Assembly (NCBI RefSeq): GCF_011927945.1
Contig: NZ_JAATJM010000001.1
Location: 2,068,303 to 2,132,302 of the forward strand
DNA length: 64,000 bases
Reading direction: 5' to 3'
Origin: Brevundimonas alba
GTDB lineage: Bacteria > Pseudomonadota > Alphaproteobacteria > Caulobacterales > Caulobacteraceae
Under the pieces are notes generated by a model, which worked only from the letters and a program-made list of their open reading frames with translations, made no database searches and had not been told where the DNA came from. Made by a program: the position numbers and the translations under genes. This document shows positions 37,504-46,694 of the stretch, one piece after another; position 1 is the first letter of the stretch, and every line of letters begins with the position of its first letter.

Positions 37504-39003
37504 ATGTCCCGTATCCTCCCCGTCGCCGCGACCGCGGCCCTGACACTGGCGCTGGCCGCCGGCTCCGTCGCCGCGCAGGACTTCCGCGCGCTGGCCCGTC
37601 AGGACCTGCAATCCGCCCACGACCAGCTGGCCGCCAACCATCCCGCGCCGGTGGTGCCGGGGCAGGCGAGCGAAACCTTCCGCGCCTGGCTCGACCGCGG
37701 GCTGCAGGACGCCATGTCCAAGGTCGGCCAGGCCGACAGCGGCTCCAGCCACGCCTATCTGCTGCGCTACTACGCGGCTGGCTTCCGCGATTCGAACATC
37801 GTGATCCGGCCCAGCTACGAGACGCCGGCCGACCGCTTCGCCGCCAGCAACTGGGCCGGCCTGGCCACGGGCTGGCGCAACGGCGAATATGTCGTGACCT
37901 ATGTGCAGCCCGGCGTGCGGGGCCTGCCGCCGGTCGGCGCGGTCGTCACCGAGTGCAACACCACCCCGATCGAGCAGTTCGCCCGCGCCAAGCTGGACCT
38001 GTGGGAAGGCGACCTGAACACCGAGGCGGGCCGGATCAACACCGCGCCCTACTTGCTGTGGAACCGCAACAATCCGTTCGCCTCGGGCGTGCCGTCGACC
38101 TGCAAATTCCGAGTCGGTCGCCGCGAGCGCGACTACGAGATGCGTCCGCAACTGGCCACGGCGACGCCGGCCAACCTCGAGGCGGCCTATCGCGCCACCC
38201 TGTACACGCCGGGCCCGAACCCGCTGTCGATCGAGACGGTCAATGGCCGGCCGTGGATCAACGTCCATTCGTTCGCCGACACCGCCGGCTGGGATGCGTT
38301 CAACGCCCAGCTGGAAGGCCAGCTGGCCGCGGTCCGCGGGCCGCAGGGCTTCGTGCTGGACCTGCGCGGAGGCTCGGGCGCCTCGAACCTCGGCTCGACG
38401 GCGCGCGGCTATGGCGTGCTGAACCGCCTGTGGACCTCGGAATTCACCCAGAGCCGCCAGCCCGCCGGCGGCGACTTCACCTACCGCGCCACCCCGGGGA
38501 ACCGTCAGTGGTACGCCGAGGTGATCGGCCGGATGCAGCAGGACGCCCGCTTCGTCTATGAGGCGCCGCAGGTCATCGAACAGACCCAGGCGATCCTCGC
38601 CGCCTTCGACACGGCCCTGGCCGCCGGACAGACGAGCTTCAACCAGCCTCAGGCCGCCACGGCCGCCGATCCCGCCGCCGCCAATCCGGTGCAGGGCCCG
38701 GTGGTGGTGCTGGTCGACGCCGGCTGCTCGGGAGGCTGCCTCGATACGCTGGACCTGCTGAGCCGCCTGCCGAACGTCCGCATCGCCGGCACGACCACGG
38801 CGCCGGACTCGATCTTCATCGAGCAGACCGTCACCCGCCTGCCGTCGACCTATGCGGACCTGAGCTATGGTCACAAGGCGTGGACCTCGCGTCAGCGCGG
38901 CAACAACCAGCCGTTCATCCCGGGTCAGGGCCTGACCTACACGGGCAGCGCGGTGGACGAGACCGCGGTGCGCACCTGGGTCGGGTCGCTGTTCGGCGGC
39001 TGA
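37504..39003 (+). CDS. Exported S41-peptidase-like protein with degraded active site
   Basis: A 499-residue protein with a signal peptide (AALTLALAAGSVAAQ). The fold resembles the S41 core (GFVLDLRGGSGASNLG, VVVLVDAGCSGGCLDTLDLL, VRIAGTTTAP). Where active members have a catalytic serine in the GTASAAE-type loop, this sequence reads GCSGGCL, so the nucleophile is displaced or lost. It may bind rather than cleave peptides. ATG 37504 is preferred over TTG 37501. It is divergent from pccA. Confidence 0.65.
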   Translation: MSRILPVAATAALTLALAAGSVAAQDFRALARQDLQSAHDQLAANHPAPVVPGQASETFRAWLDRGLQDAMSKVGQADSGSSHAYLLRYYAAGFRDSNIVIRPSYETPADRFAASNWAGLATGWRNGEYVVTYVQPGVRGLPPVGAVVTECNTTPIEQFARAKLDLWEGDLNTEAGRINTAPYLLWNRNNPFASGVPSTCKFRVGRRERDYEMRPQLATATPANLEAAYRATLYTPGPNPLSIETVNGRPWINVHSFADTAGWDAFNAQLEGQLAAVRGPQGFVLDLRGGSGASNLGSTARGYGVLNRLWTSEFTQSRQPAGGDFTYRATPGNRQWYAEVIGRMQQDARFVYEAPQVIEQTQAILAAFDTALAAGQTSFNQPQAATAADPAAANPVQGPVVVLVDAGCSGGCLDTLDLLSRLPNVRIAGTTTAPDSIFIEQTVTRLPSTYADLSYGHKAWTSRQRGNNQPFIPGQGLTYTGSAVDETAVRTWVGSLFGG

Positions 39004-39078
39004 TCAAGGCAGACACGACCGGGGCTTCAGGGCCGGGCGGGGGTGGAACCCTCGCCCGGCCCTTCCTATTTCGGAGCC

Positions 39079-39564
39079 ATGACAGACATTGCCCCGACCC
39101 TCCGTTCCGCCTCCGGCCTCGACCTGACGCCGCCCAACGACGCCGAGCGCGCCCGGCTGGAGGCCGATCTGTCGTCCGAGGAAAAACGGGTGCTGCTGGC
39201 CCACGGCACGGAGGCGCCGTTCTGCGGCACGCTGCTGGGCGAGAAGCGGGCCGGGGTGTTCTGCTGCCGGGAATGCGGCCTGCCGCTGTTCCGGGCCGGC
39301 ACCAAGTTCGAGAGCGGCACGGGCTGGCCCAGCTTCACCGAGCCCGTCGATCCCTCGCACATCCGGGCGGTGACCGACCGGTCCTATGGCATGACCCGGG
39401 TCGAGACCCGCTGCGCCCGCTGCGACAGCCATCAGGGCCATGTCTTCCCGGACGGACCGCCGCCGACCGGCATGCGCTACTGCATCAACTCGGTCGCCCT
39501 GAGCTTCGTGCCCGAGGGCGAGCCGCTGCCCGATCCTCTGGGGCGGGGTGACGGAGACGCCTGA
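39079..39564 (+). CDS. msrB: Methionine-R-sulfoxide reductase
   Basis: A 161-residue enzyme that reduces methionine-R-sulfoxide in proteins. Zinc cysteines are C63/C66 (CCREC) and C112/C115 (RCARC); the catalytic Cys135 is in RYCINSVAL, with SGTGWPSF and GHVFPDGP. CGGAG precedes ATG 39079. The family-typical N-terminus is slightly extended. Confidence 0.92.
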   Translation: MTDIAPTLRSASGLDLTPPNDAERARLEADLSSEEKRVLLAHGTEAPFCGTLLGEKRAGVFCCRECGLPLFRAGTKFESGTGWPSFTEPVDPSHIRAVTDRSYGMTRVETRCARCDSHQGHVFPDGPPPTGMRYCINSVALSFVPEGEPLPDPLGRGDGDA

Positions 39565-39613
39565 CCTTGGCCGCAATTGAGGCTAGGGTGGGGTTTCCGC
39601 AGGAGACGAGGCC

Positions 39614-40216
39614 ATGCTGATCACCGCGCTGCTGATGACCGGAGTGCTCGCGGGCGCGTCCGCGACGGCCCCTCTCGGAGACGATCCGGACACGGTGGTG
39701 AGCACCGCTCCGGCCACGGCGGTGATTCTGGACGGCGCGACCGCCCCGGTGGCCCCCGAGGTGGGAAGCGCCGGTCTGGCCGCCCAGTCGGCCGATCCGC
39801 ACGGGCTGAGCACGGACGATCAGATCGCGCGCTGGCTGGCGGCGCGGACCCCGGGGACCGCCGCCGACGAATCGCCCGTCTGGCGCGACGACCGCAAGCC
39901 GCATGGCGAGGTCAGCGTCGGCGTGGGCACCGGCGGCTATCGCGACTATGCGGCGGCTGTGTCCCTGCCGATCGGCGAGAACGGTCGCCTTGATCTGAGC
40001 GTGCGCCAGACCGAGAACGGCTATCCGTATGGCTACGGGTCTCCGTACGGCTACGAGGGCTATGGCCGCGATCCCTATTTCAACGACGGCGGCTACGCCT
40101 TCCCCGGCGCGCCCAAGGCCGGGCAGGCGGCGGAATACGAAGCCCGCGTGCGCCGCCCCGACGGCCCGCCCGGCGCCTGGCGCGAACCCCGGCCCGAGCA
40201 GCCGGCGACGCAATAA
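39614..40216 (+). CDS. Exported hypothetical protein with Gly/Tyr-rich tail
   Basis: A 200-residue protein with a hydrophobic N-terminus (MLITALLMTGVLAGASA). It has an Ala/Pro/Asp-rich middle, a small beta segment (HGEVSVGVGTGGYRDYAAAVSLPI) and a Gly/Tyr-rich stretch (YPYGYGSPYGYEGYGRDPYF). I do not recognise it. It is probably periplasmic or surface-exposed. A strong terminator follows directly. Confidence 0.6.
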   Translation: MLITALLMTGVLAGASATAPLGDDPDTVVSTAPATAVILDGATAPVAPEVGSAGLAAQSADPHGLSTDDQIARWLAARTPGTAADESPVWRDDRKPHGEVSVGVGTGGYRDYAAAVSLPIGENGRLDLSVRQTENGYPYGYGSPYGYEGYGRDPYFNDGGYAFPGAPKAGQAAEYEARVRRPDGPPGAWREPRPEQPATQ

Positions 40217-40219
40217 GAA

Positions 40220-40249
40220 AAAGGCCCGATCCGCGAGGATCGGGCCTTT
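40220..40249. terminator. Bidirectional rho-independent terminator
   Basis: AAAGGCCCGATCC and GGATCGGGCCTTT form a 13-base stem with a four-base loop, followed by T-rich sequence on the plus strand and preceded by AAGAAAAA. It separates the exported protein gene from the convergent tRNA-Thr. Confidence 0.9.
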
Positions 40250-40259
40250 TGCTTTTGAG

Positions 40260-40334
<75 letters not shown>

Positions 40335-40538
40335 GGCGATCAATCCCGTTTCGGTTCGCATAGGATCCGAACCGACGGATTGATCAGTTCTTAGTGGAGT
40401 GAAATCTGAGCCTCGCCGCCGGGGCGGCTCGACCGATTTCGCTCGCGAGGAAGCGGCCCTATAGCCAACCGGGGACAAGGGGGGAAGCCCCGATTTGTGC
40501 GGCTTGCGAAAAAGGTCCGCACCGGCTCTGATCGGCTC

Positions 40539-40721
40539 ATGGACGAGTCGAAGTTTCCAGCGCCCCTGCCTGACCTTCCGCCCAGCCTGCCCGATCCGCT
40601 GGCGCCGCCGAAGACCCCCGCGACGGCCCGGGCCCAGCGCCTCGCCACGGCCCTGAGGGCCAATCTGAAGCGGCGCAAGGCCGCGGCGCGGGCGCCGAAG
40701 CCCGTAAGGCCGAGCAACTGA
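40539..40721 (+). CDS. Small basic hypothetical protein upstream of murA
   Basis: A 60-residue protein. The Pro-rich N-terminus ([19 protein letters not shown]) is followed by a basic helix ([22 protein letters not shown]) resembling small proteins often annotated upstream of murA in alphaproteobacteria. Function is unknown. The start at ATG 40539 is uncertain; an earlier ATG in frame (40497) exists. Confidence 0.5.
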   Translation: MDESKFPAPLPDLPPSLPDPLAPPKTPATARAQRLATALRANLKRRKAAARAPKPVRPSN

Positions 40722-40821
40722 ATGTCATCGGCCGTACCGACCGGACGGCCTTTCGTTCCCCCCATGGTCCGGGCTAGATAGCCGGCCCCCGGCGCCCCCT
40801 GCGTCGGCCTGTAGAGACGAC

Positions 40822-42111
40822 ATGGACAGCATCGCCATCCAAGGCGGCGCCCGGCTGAACGGAACGATTCCGGTCAGCGGCGCCAAGAACTCCGCCCTCA
40901 AGCTGATGGCCGCCTCGATCCTGACCGATCAGCCGCTGCGCCTGACCAACATGCCGCGCCTCGCGGACACCAAATTCCTCGGCCGGCTGCTGCGCGAGCT
41001 GGGCGTCGAGGTCACCGAGAACGGCGACGGCGGAGAGCAGGAGACGCTGTTCCACGCCGCCCGCATCGAATCGAGTTTCGCCCCCTATGACCTGGTCAGG
41101 CAGATGCGGGCCTCGTTCAACGTGCTGGGTCCGCTGCTGGCGCGCACCGGCGAGGCCAAGGTGTCGCTGCCCGGCGGCTGCACCATCGGCGCGCGGCCGG
41201 TCGATCTGCACCTGCAGGCCCTGACCGCCATGGGCGTCGAGATCGAACTGGACGAGGGCTATGTCATCGCCCGCGCCCCGAACGGTCTGAAGGGCGCCGA
41301 GATCGAGTTTCCGTTCGTCTCGGTCGGGGCGACCGAGCATGCCCTGCTGGCGGCGGTGCTGGCTGACGGGGTGACGGTGCTGAAGAAGGCCGCGCGCGAG
41401 CCGGAGATCGGCGATTTGGCCCGCTGCCTGGTGGCCATGGGCGCCAGGGTGGACGGCATCGACACGGACGAGCTGGTCATCACCGGCGTCGGCTCGCTGG
41501 GCGGGACGACCTGGTCGGTGATTCCCGACCGGATCGAGATGGGCTCCTATGCCGTGGCGGCGGCCATGGCGGGCGGCGAGGTGCGGCTGACCAAGGGCCG
41601 CGCCGAGCTGATCCAGGCGCTGAGCGACAAGATGGTCGAGGCGGGGGTCGAGGTGACGCCGACCGACGACGGCGTGATCGTCAAGCGCGATCCGGCGCGG
41701 CGGCTGAAGGCGGTCAATGTCGCCACGGAAGTCTATCCGGGCTTCGCCACCGATCTGCAGGCGCAGTTCATGGCCCTGATGACGACGGCGGACGGCGACA
41801 GCGTCATCCACGAGAACATCTTCGAGAATCGCTTCATGCACGCGCCGGAGCTGGCGCGGCTGGGGGCGGACATCTCGGTCCACGCCGGCGAGGCGGTGGT
41901 GAAGGGCGTCGAAGTCCTGCACGGGGCGCAGGTGATGGCCACGGACCTGCGGGCCTCGGTCAGCCTGGTCATCGCCGGTCTGGTCGCCGAGGGCGAAACG
42001 ACGGTCGGACGCGTGTATCATCTGGACCGCGGGTTCGAGCGTCTGGAAGAGAAGCTCGGGGCCTGCGGCGCGCAAATCCGCCGGATCAAGGGCGAGGACC
42101 ATGAGCACTGA
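40822..42111 (+). CDS. murA: UDP-N-acetylglucosamine 1-carboxyvinyltransferase
   Basis: A 429-residue enzyme for the first committed step of peptidoglycan synthesis. Lys22-Asn23 ([11 protein letters not shown]) and the catalytic, fosfomycin-targeted Cys120 ([13 protein letters not shown]) are present, as is the RAS...GG substrate region. Its last 11 bases overlap the DUF2948 gene, indicating translational coupling in a murA-DUF2948-UPF0262 operon. Confidence 0.95.
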   Translation: MDSIAIQGGARLNGTIPVSGAKNSALKLMAASILTDQPLRLTNMPRLADTKFLGRLLRELGVEVTENGDGGEQETLFHAARIESSFAPYDLVRQMRASFNVLGPLLARTGEAKVSLPGGCTIGARPVDLHLQALTAMGVEIELDEGYVIARAPNGLKGAEIEFPFVSVGATEHALLAAVLADGVTVLKKAAREPEIGDLARCLVAMGARVDGIDTDELVITGVGSLGGTTWSVIPDRIEMGSYAVAAAMAGGEVRLTKGRAELIQALSDKMVEAGVEVTPTDDGVIVKRDPARRLKAVNVATEVYPGFATDLQAQFMALMTTADGDSVIHENIFENRFMHAPELARLGADISVHAGEAVVKGVEVLHGAQVMATDLRASVSLVIAGLVAEGETTVGRVYHLDRGFERLEEKLGACGAQIRRIKGEDHEH

Positions 42112-42583
42112 GGCCTCCACGGCCGGGGACGAGGCAGTAAAGCCGGGCGTGGCGGCCGAGCCCCTGCGCCTGCTGGCCGAGGACGCCGACGACCTGCACA
42201 TCATCTCGGCGGCGCTGCAGGATGCGATCATGCGGCCGGTGGACATCGTCTGGGAGCCGGCCGCGCGGCGGGTGACCCTGGCGCTGAGCCGGTTCTGCTG
42301 GGAGTGCGGCGGCACGCGCGTGATGTCGGCGATGCAGTTCGGCGACGTGATCTCGGTCAAGAGCCGGCGTCTGCCGCGCGGGCCGGAGCATGCACTGGAA
42401 CTGCTGGCGCTCGATTTCGAGCCGGGCGAGGCGCCGGGCGGCCGGGTGACGCTGATGTTCGCAGGCGGCGGCGATCTGCGCATCGACGTGGAATGCCTCG
42501 ACGCGGTGCTGACGGACCTGTCCGAGCGCTGGCCGGCCCGGGTGGCGCCGACCCATCTGGCCGAAGGGCCGGAGCCGGCGTGA
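42101..42583 (+). CDS. DUF2948 family protein
   Basis: A 160-residue protein, with the DUF2948 pattern ([60 protein letters not shown]). Function is unknown, but it is a regular neighbour of murA in alphaproteobacteria. It overlaps murA at its start and the next gene by GTGA at its end. Confidence 0.85.
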   Translation: MSTEASTAGDEAVKPGVAAEPLRLLAEDADDLHIISAALQDAIMRPVDIVWEPAARRVTLALSRFCWECGGTRVMSAMQFGDVISVKSRRLPRGPEHALELLALDFEPGEAPGGRVTLMFAGGGDLRIDVECLDAVLTDLSERWPARVAPTHLAEGPEPA

Positions 42584-43044
42584 GCGAGCATCGCCTGGCG
42601 TCGGTCGAACTGGACCCGGCCACCCTTCCGCCCGCCACTGCCGAGATCGAGCACGAGCGGCGGGTGGCCATCTTCGATCTGGTCGAGAAGAACAGCTTCG
42701 AGCCGGCGGGCGCGTCGGGCGGGCCCTACAGGCTGAAGATGTCGACGCAGGACGGACGGCTGGTGTTCGACGTGAGCGGCCCGGACTTCTCGAAGGCGCA
42801 CGGCCTGTCGATGTCGCCGCTGACCAAGGTCATCAAGGACTATATCGATATCTGCGACAGCTATTTCGAAGTGCTGCGCGGAACCGACGTCGGCAAGATC
42901 GAGGCGATCGACATGGGGCGGCGCGGTCTTCACAACGAGGGCGCCGAGCTGCTGAAGGCCCGGCTGGACGGCAAGATCGCCATCGACCACGAGACGGCGC
43001 GGCGTCTGTTCACCCTGGTGACGGCGCTTTACCGGCGGGGCTGA
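42580..43044 (+). CDS. UPF0262 family protein
   Basis: A 154-residue protein matching UPF0262 (IEHERRVAIFDLVEKNSFEP, LKMSTQDGRLVFDV, IDMGRRGLHNEGAELLKARL). Function is unknown. It starts with GTG inside the DUF2948 stop (GTGA). In relatives, hisD often lies between these two; here it is absent. Confidence 0.85.
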   Translation: MSEHRLASVELDPATLPPATAEIEHERRVAIFDLVEKNSFEPAGASGGPYRLKMSTQDGRLVFDVSGPDFSKAHGLSMSPLTKVIKDYIDICDSYFEVLRGTDVGKIEAIDMGRRGLHNEGAELLKARLDGKIAIDHETARRLFTLVTALYRRG

Positions 43045-43056
43045 GGCGAGGACCCA

Positions 43057-43138
43057 GGGATTAGGGATTAGGGATTATCAGGCGGCGCCTGGGTTCATCG
43101 ATCATCTCCCCACTACCAATCCCTAGTCCCTAATCCCT
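43057..43138. repeat. Hairpin of tandem GGGATTA heptamers
   Basis: Three tandem GGGATTA units (43057-43077) pair with AATCCCTAGTCCCTAATCCC (43118-43137), with one mismatch in a 22-base stem. It lies between UPF0262 and infA, a place often held by a phosphatase gene in relatives. A similar design with GGCAGCA occurs at 51519. Confidence 0.75.
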
Positions 43139-43258
43139 CGACGCCCCTGCGGCGGCGGCTCGACTATCGACGCGTTTTAAGGCATATGCCCGCACCTTCG
43201 ACGCGCGCTCCGCCCGGCGCGCGTGGTTTACTCGTATCCACCGGGCGTGAGAGGCCGC

Positions 43259-43477
43259 ATGGCTAAGGAAGAACTGCTCGAGTTTCCCGGCACCGTCAGC
43301 GAACTGCTGCCGAACGCCACGTTCCGCGTGACGCTCGAGAATGACCACGAAATCATCGCCCACACCGCAGGCAAGATGCGCAAGAACCGCATCCGCGTGC
43401 TGGCCGGCGACAAGGTTCTGGTCGAGATGACGCCCTACGACCTGACCAAGGGCCGCATCACCTACCGCTTCAAGTAA
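43259..43477 (+). CDS. infA: Translation initiation factor IF-1
   Basis: A 72-residue S1/OB-fold protein that occupies the ribosomal A site during initiation. The typical [47 protein letters not shown] and GRITYRFK are all present. The ATG is preceded by GAGAGG. It is followed closely by maf and probably co-transcribed. Confidence 0.95.
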   Translation: MAKEELLEFPGTVSELLPNATFRVTLENDHEIIAHTAGKMRKNRIRVLAGDKVLVEMTPYDLTKGRITYRFK

Positions 43478-43489
43478 GGACGGGCTCGA

Positions 43490-44068
43490 ATGAGCCGTCC
43501 TGAACTTGTGCTGGCTTCGGCCAGCCCGCGCCGCGTGGAACTGCTGGCGCTGGTCGGGATCGTCCCCGACCGCATCGAACCCGCCGACATCGACGAGACC
43601 CCGCTGAAGGACGAGACGCCGCCGCGTCTCGCCGCGCGGCTGGCGCTGGGCAAGGCGCAGGCCGTGGCGGCCCGCGCGCCGGATGCCGTCGTGCTGGCCG
43701 CCGATACGGTGGTGGCCGTCGGCCGGCGCTTTCTGGAGAAGGCGGCCGACGAGGCCGAGGCGGTGCGGTTCCTGAAACTGCTGTCGGGGCGCAATCACCG
43801 GGTCTTCACCGGGGTCGCCGTGGCGGCCGGCGGCGCGATCCGGCACCGGGTCGTCGAGGCGCGGGTTTCGTTCAAGGTGCTGTCCGACGCCGAGATCGCC
43901 GCCTACGTCCGCTCGGGCGAATGGAAGGGCAAGGCCGGGGGCTATGGCATCCAGGGCCGGGCCGGGGCCTTCGTGACCCGCATCGTCGGCAGCTATCCCG
44001 CCATTGTCGGCCTGCCGCTGTTCGAGACCGTGAACCTGCTGGCCGGGGCCGGCTGGCGCGCGGAGTGA
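43490..44068 (+). CDS. maf: Maf-family nucleotide pyrophosphatase
   Basis: A 192-residue enzyme that hydrolyses non-canonical or modified nucleoside triphosphates. Signature ASASPRRVELL, the acidic AADTVVAVG, KPXDEXEA-like ADEAEAVRFLKLLSG, and GKAGGYGIQGRAG are present. It starts 13 bases after infA and ends in a GTGA overlap with the RNase E/G-like gene. Confidence 0.92.
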   Translation: MSRPELVLASASPRRVELLALVGIVPDRIEPADIDETPLKDETPPRLAARLALGKAQAVAARAPDAVVLAADTVVAVGRRFLEKAADEAEAVRFLKLLSGRNHRVFTGVAVAAGGAIRHRVVEARVSFKVLSDAEIAAYVRSGEWKGKAGGYGIQGRAGAFVTRIVGSYPAIVGLPLFETVNLLAGAGWRAE

Positions 44069-45096
44069 GCGGCGTCGAGGTCTTTCTGGACGAGACGCCC
44101 GGCGAGGTCCGGGGCGTGGTGGTTCGGGACGGCCGGTTCGACCGCCTTCTTATAGACAGGGACAGCGACACGCCGGGCCACAGGCTGGGGGCGCGGTCCG
44201 TCGGCCGGATCGTGTCGATAGATGCGGGGATGAAGGGCGCCTTCGTCGATCTGGGCGCGCCCGAGCCGTTCGGCTTCCTGCCGCTGCGCAAGGGCGACGC
44301 GGTCGCTGTCGGGCGGAAGGTCGGGGTCGAGGTCTCGGCCGAGCCACGCGAGCGCAAGGGGCCGACGCTGCGCCTGATCGGGGCGGGGGAGGGGGAGCCG
44401 CGGCTGCTAAGTCCGGCGCCCTCGATGGCGGAGCGGCTGGCGCGGCTGGCGCCGGGGGTGGAGATTCGGACCGGGGCGGGGGCTCTGCGGGCGTCGATGG
44501 AGGCCGGGGAAGAGGCGCTGGCGCCGGGCGGACTGTTCGCCGGGCTGGGGGTGACGCTGGCCGTGGAGCGGACGCGGGCTCTGGTGGCGGTGGACATCGA
44601 TCACGCGGCGGCTCCGGGCCGGGACGGGCGGCGCGACAAGGGCCGGGCCAATCGGGACGGGCTGATGCAGGCGGCGCGCATGATCCGGCTGAAGGGCTGG
44701 GGCGGGCTGGTGGCGGTCGACCTGGTCGGGACGGGGCACGACGGCGCGGCCATGCTGGCGGCGGCGAAGGCGGCGTTCGGCGAGGATCCGGAGATTTCGT
44801 ATGGGCCGGTGAACCGGTTCGGCGTGCTGATGCTGTCGCTGCCGTGGCGGACGACGCCCGTCGAGGAGCGGCTGCTGGGTCCGGCTGGGCGGCCGACGGT
44901 GGAGGCGCGGGCCATCGAGGCGGTGCGACGGCTCGGGCTGGCGCTGGCGGAGAACACGGCCGCGCCCTATCTGACGGTGCGCTGCCCGCCCGCGGTGGCC
45001 GCCGTGGCGGAGCCGCTGGCGGCGCGGCTGGGGCCGAGGGCGCGCGTGAAGGCCGATCCGGCGCTGACCGGCGGCCCTGAAATCGATGAAGGCTGA
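44065..45096 (+). CDS. Short ribonuclease E/G-family protein
   Basis: A 343-residue protein, shorter than RNase G (about 490). An S1-like strand set (ARSVGRIVSIDAGMKGAFVDLG) and the catalytic region are seen: TRALVAVDIDHA and GGLVAVDLVG each keep an aspartate matching the two active-site Asp of RNase E. The CPxC zinc link and the C-terminal part are missing. It starts with GTG inside the maf stop. Such short members occur in alphaproteobacteria beside maf; activity and targets are unproven. Confidence 0.75.
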   Translation: MSGVEVFLDETPGEVRGVVVRDGRFDRLLIDRDSDTPGHRLGARSVGRIVSIDAGMKGAFVDLGAPEPFGFLPLRKGDAVAVGRKVGVEVSAEPRERKGPTLRLIGAGEGEPRLLSPAPSMAERLARLAPGVEIRTGAGALRASMEAGEEALAPGGLFAGLGVTLAVERTRALVAVDIDHAAAPGRDGRRDKGRANRDGLMQAARMIRLKGWGGLVAVDLVGTGHDGAAMLAAAKAAFGEDPEISYGPVNRFGVLMLSLPWRTTPVEERLLGPAGRPTVEARAIEAVRRLGLALAENTAAPYLTVRCPPAVAAVAEPLAARLGPRARVKADPALTGGPEIDEG

Positions 45097-45100
45097 GGCC

Positions 45101-45265
45101 ATGGCCACCTGTCCCAACTGCCGGCGTCAACCGGCCGACCCGAAATACAAGCCGTTCTGCTCGAAACGCTGCGCGGATGTGGATTTGCAGCGTTGGTTCA
45201 CGGGCGGCTATGTCATTCCCGGCCCGCTCGACGAGACGCCGCCGGACGACGACGGCGAAGGCTGA
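45101..45265 (+). CDS. yacG: YacG zinc protein (DNA gyrase inhibitor)
   Basis: A 54-residue protein. Four cysteines bind zinc: Cys4 and Cys7 (MATCPNC), Cys20 and Cys24 (PFCSKRC), followed by DLQRWFTGGYVIPG, the YacG signature. YacG binds GyrB and inhibits DNA gyrase in E. coli. An alternative in-frame ATG at 45086 would overlap the RNase E/G-like gene. It completes the infA-maf-RNase-yacG row. Confidence 0.9.
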   Translation: MATCPNCRRQPADPKYKPFCSKRCADVDLQRWFTGGYVIPGPLDETPPDDDGEG

Positions 45266-45329
45266 CAAGACCGCTGGACACCAGAAATCGGCTCGCCTAT
45301 AGACGCCGCTCTCGCGAATGGACGCCTTC

Positions 45330-45405
45330 GCCTGGGTAGCTCAGTTGGTAGAGCAGCGGATTGAAAATCCGCGTGTCGGTGGTTCGAATCCGCCCCCAGG
45401 CACCA
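45330..45405 (+). tRNA. tRNA-Phe (anticodon GAA)
   Basis: GCCTGGG pairs with CCCAGGC, discriminator A, encoded CCA. The anticodon loop TTGAAAA is closed by CGGAT/ATCCG. D- and T-arms are standard. Confidence 0.96.
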
Positions 45406-45786
45406 TCGTTTCTAGCGACGCCGGAAATCGGTGTCACCCATCATGAAATTGTCGCTTTCGGCCGGAATCCTCGGCTTTGAACGCGCTTGCTCTCCCGCAG
45501 GGGGAAAAGCGCCGTTGCGCACTTGACGCTCTGATAACCGTTCGCCAAAGGAGCTTGACCGCTTTTCTTGGCAGGCGGTCGGCGGAGGCGGGAACATCCC
45601 TTCCCGAGGCCGTCCACACCGCCCCGGAAGCCCACAGGCAACCGGAAGCGTCAGGAGGCGTTCCGCAGATCGGGGTTCAACAAAACCCCGCGACGCAGAC
45701 GAGATTTTCATGGAGTGGCGGTCGTCGTCTGCGGCCGTTTCTCAGGGTTCCACGAGTCAGACCAAAAAAGCAGGAACTGGCGAACT
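45406..45786. other. Intergenic leader of the exbB-exbD-tonB operon
   Basis: A 381-base region with no supported gene. CGGGGTT and AACCCCG form a 7-base hairpin at 45671-45690. TTGACG at ~45520 could be part of a promoter, but the -10 is unclear. The frame upstream of exbB stays open here by chance. Confidence 0.4.
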
Positions 45787-46689
45787 ATGCTCGATATCAA
45801 GAAGACCAACATCCTCCTGGCCATGGCCGGCGCCGCCGTGCTGATGGCCGGTACGCCGGTCCTCGCGCAGGATACTGCCGCCCCGGCCGCCACCACGGCC
45901 GCCACGGCTCCCGCCGCGACCGACGCGGCCGCGGCTCCGGCTGCGACCACGACCGAAGCGGCCCCGGCGGCCGGTGAAGAAGCTGCCGCTGAAGGCGGCG
46001 GCAACAAGCTGACCCCCGCCAAGATGTTCATGGAAGCGGACATCGTCGTTAAGGTCGTCATGATCGGCCTGCTGCTCGCCTCGGTGTTCACCTGGGTGAT
46101 CCTGCTGATCAAACTGTTCGAGTTCGGCGCGCTGAACCGCAGCACCGACCGGTTCCTGGAAGCCTTCCGTCAGACCCGCACGATCGCCGACATGCGCCGC
46201 GTGGCCACGTCGGAAGAGTTCGAAGGCAACCCGCTGGCCGACATGGCCGCCGCGGCCACCGACGAAGTCGAGCTGTCGCGTCAGGCGGGCCTCTCGGTCA
46301 CCGGCGATCACCGCGACTCGGCGCTGATGCGCGCCCAGGCCGCCGTGTCCGCTGTTCAGTCCGGTCTGGCCAAGCGCCTGTCGGGCGGCCAGCAGTTCAT
46401 GGCCTCGGTCGGTTCGACCGGTCCGTTCATCGGTCTGTTCGGCACAGTTTACGGCGTCATGAACTCGTTCATCGGCATCGCGAACACCAACACGACCAAC
46501 CTGGCCTCGGTCGCCCCGGGTATCTCGGAAGCGCTGCTCGCCACCGGCATCGGTCTGTTCGCCGCTATCCCGGCGGTTATCTTCTACAACTACTTCAACA
46601 CCCGCATCGCGGCCTACGGCACCCGTTCGGACGGCTTCAACGCCGAACTGATGAACGCCGTGTCGCGTAACCTCGACAAGGGGGCGTAA
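45787..46689 (+). CDS. exbB: ExbB proton-channel protein (MotA/TolQ/ExbB family)
   Basis: A 300-residue inner-membrane protein. A signal-like helix (1-26) and an Ala/Pro-rich periplasmic stretch are followed by three helices: VVMIGLLLASVFTWVILLI, FIGLFGTVYGVMNSF and LATGIGLFAAIPAVIFYNYF. FIGLFGTVYG and GLFAAIPAVI are the conserved MotA/ExbB core. With ExbD and TonB it energises outer-membrane transport. The start at ATG 45787 has a weak ribosome site. It is the first gene of exbB-exbD-tonB. Confidence 0.92.
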   Translation: MLDIKKTNILLAMAGAAVLMAGTPVLAQDTAAPAATTAATAPAATDAAAAPAATTTEAAPAAGEEAAAEGGGNKLTPAKMFMEADIVVKVVMIGLLLASVFTWVILLIKLFEFGALNRSTDRFLEAFRQTRTIADMRRVATSEEFEGNPLADMAAAATDEVELSRQAGLSVTGDHRDSALMRAQAAVSAVQSGLAKRLSGGQQFMASVGSTGPFIGLFGTVYGVMNSFIGIANTNTTNLASVAPGISEALLATGIGLFAAIPAVIFYNYFNTRIAAYGTRSDGFNAELMNAVSRNLDKGA

Positions 46690-46694
46690 CCCGG

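Noticed and set aside
37309..38874. Long N-terminal extension of pccA
   Set aside because: It would run antisense through the convincing signal-peptide gene at 37504-39003; the conserved biotin carboxylase N-terminus begins at 37308.
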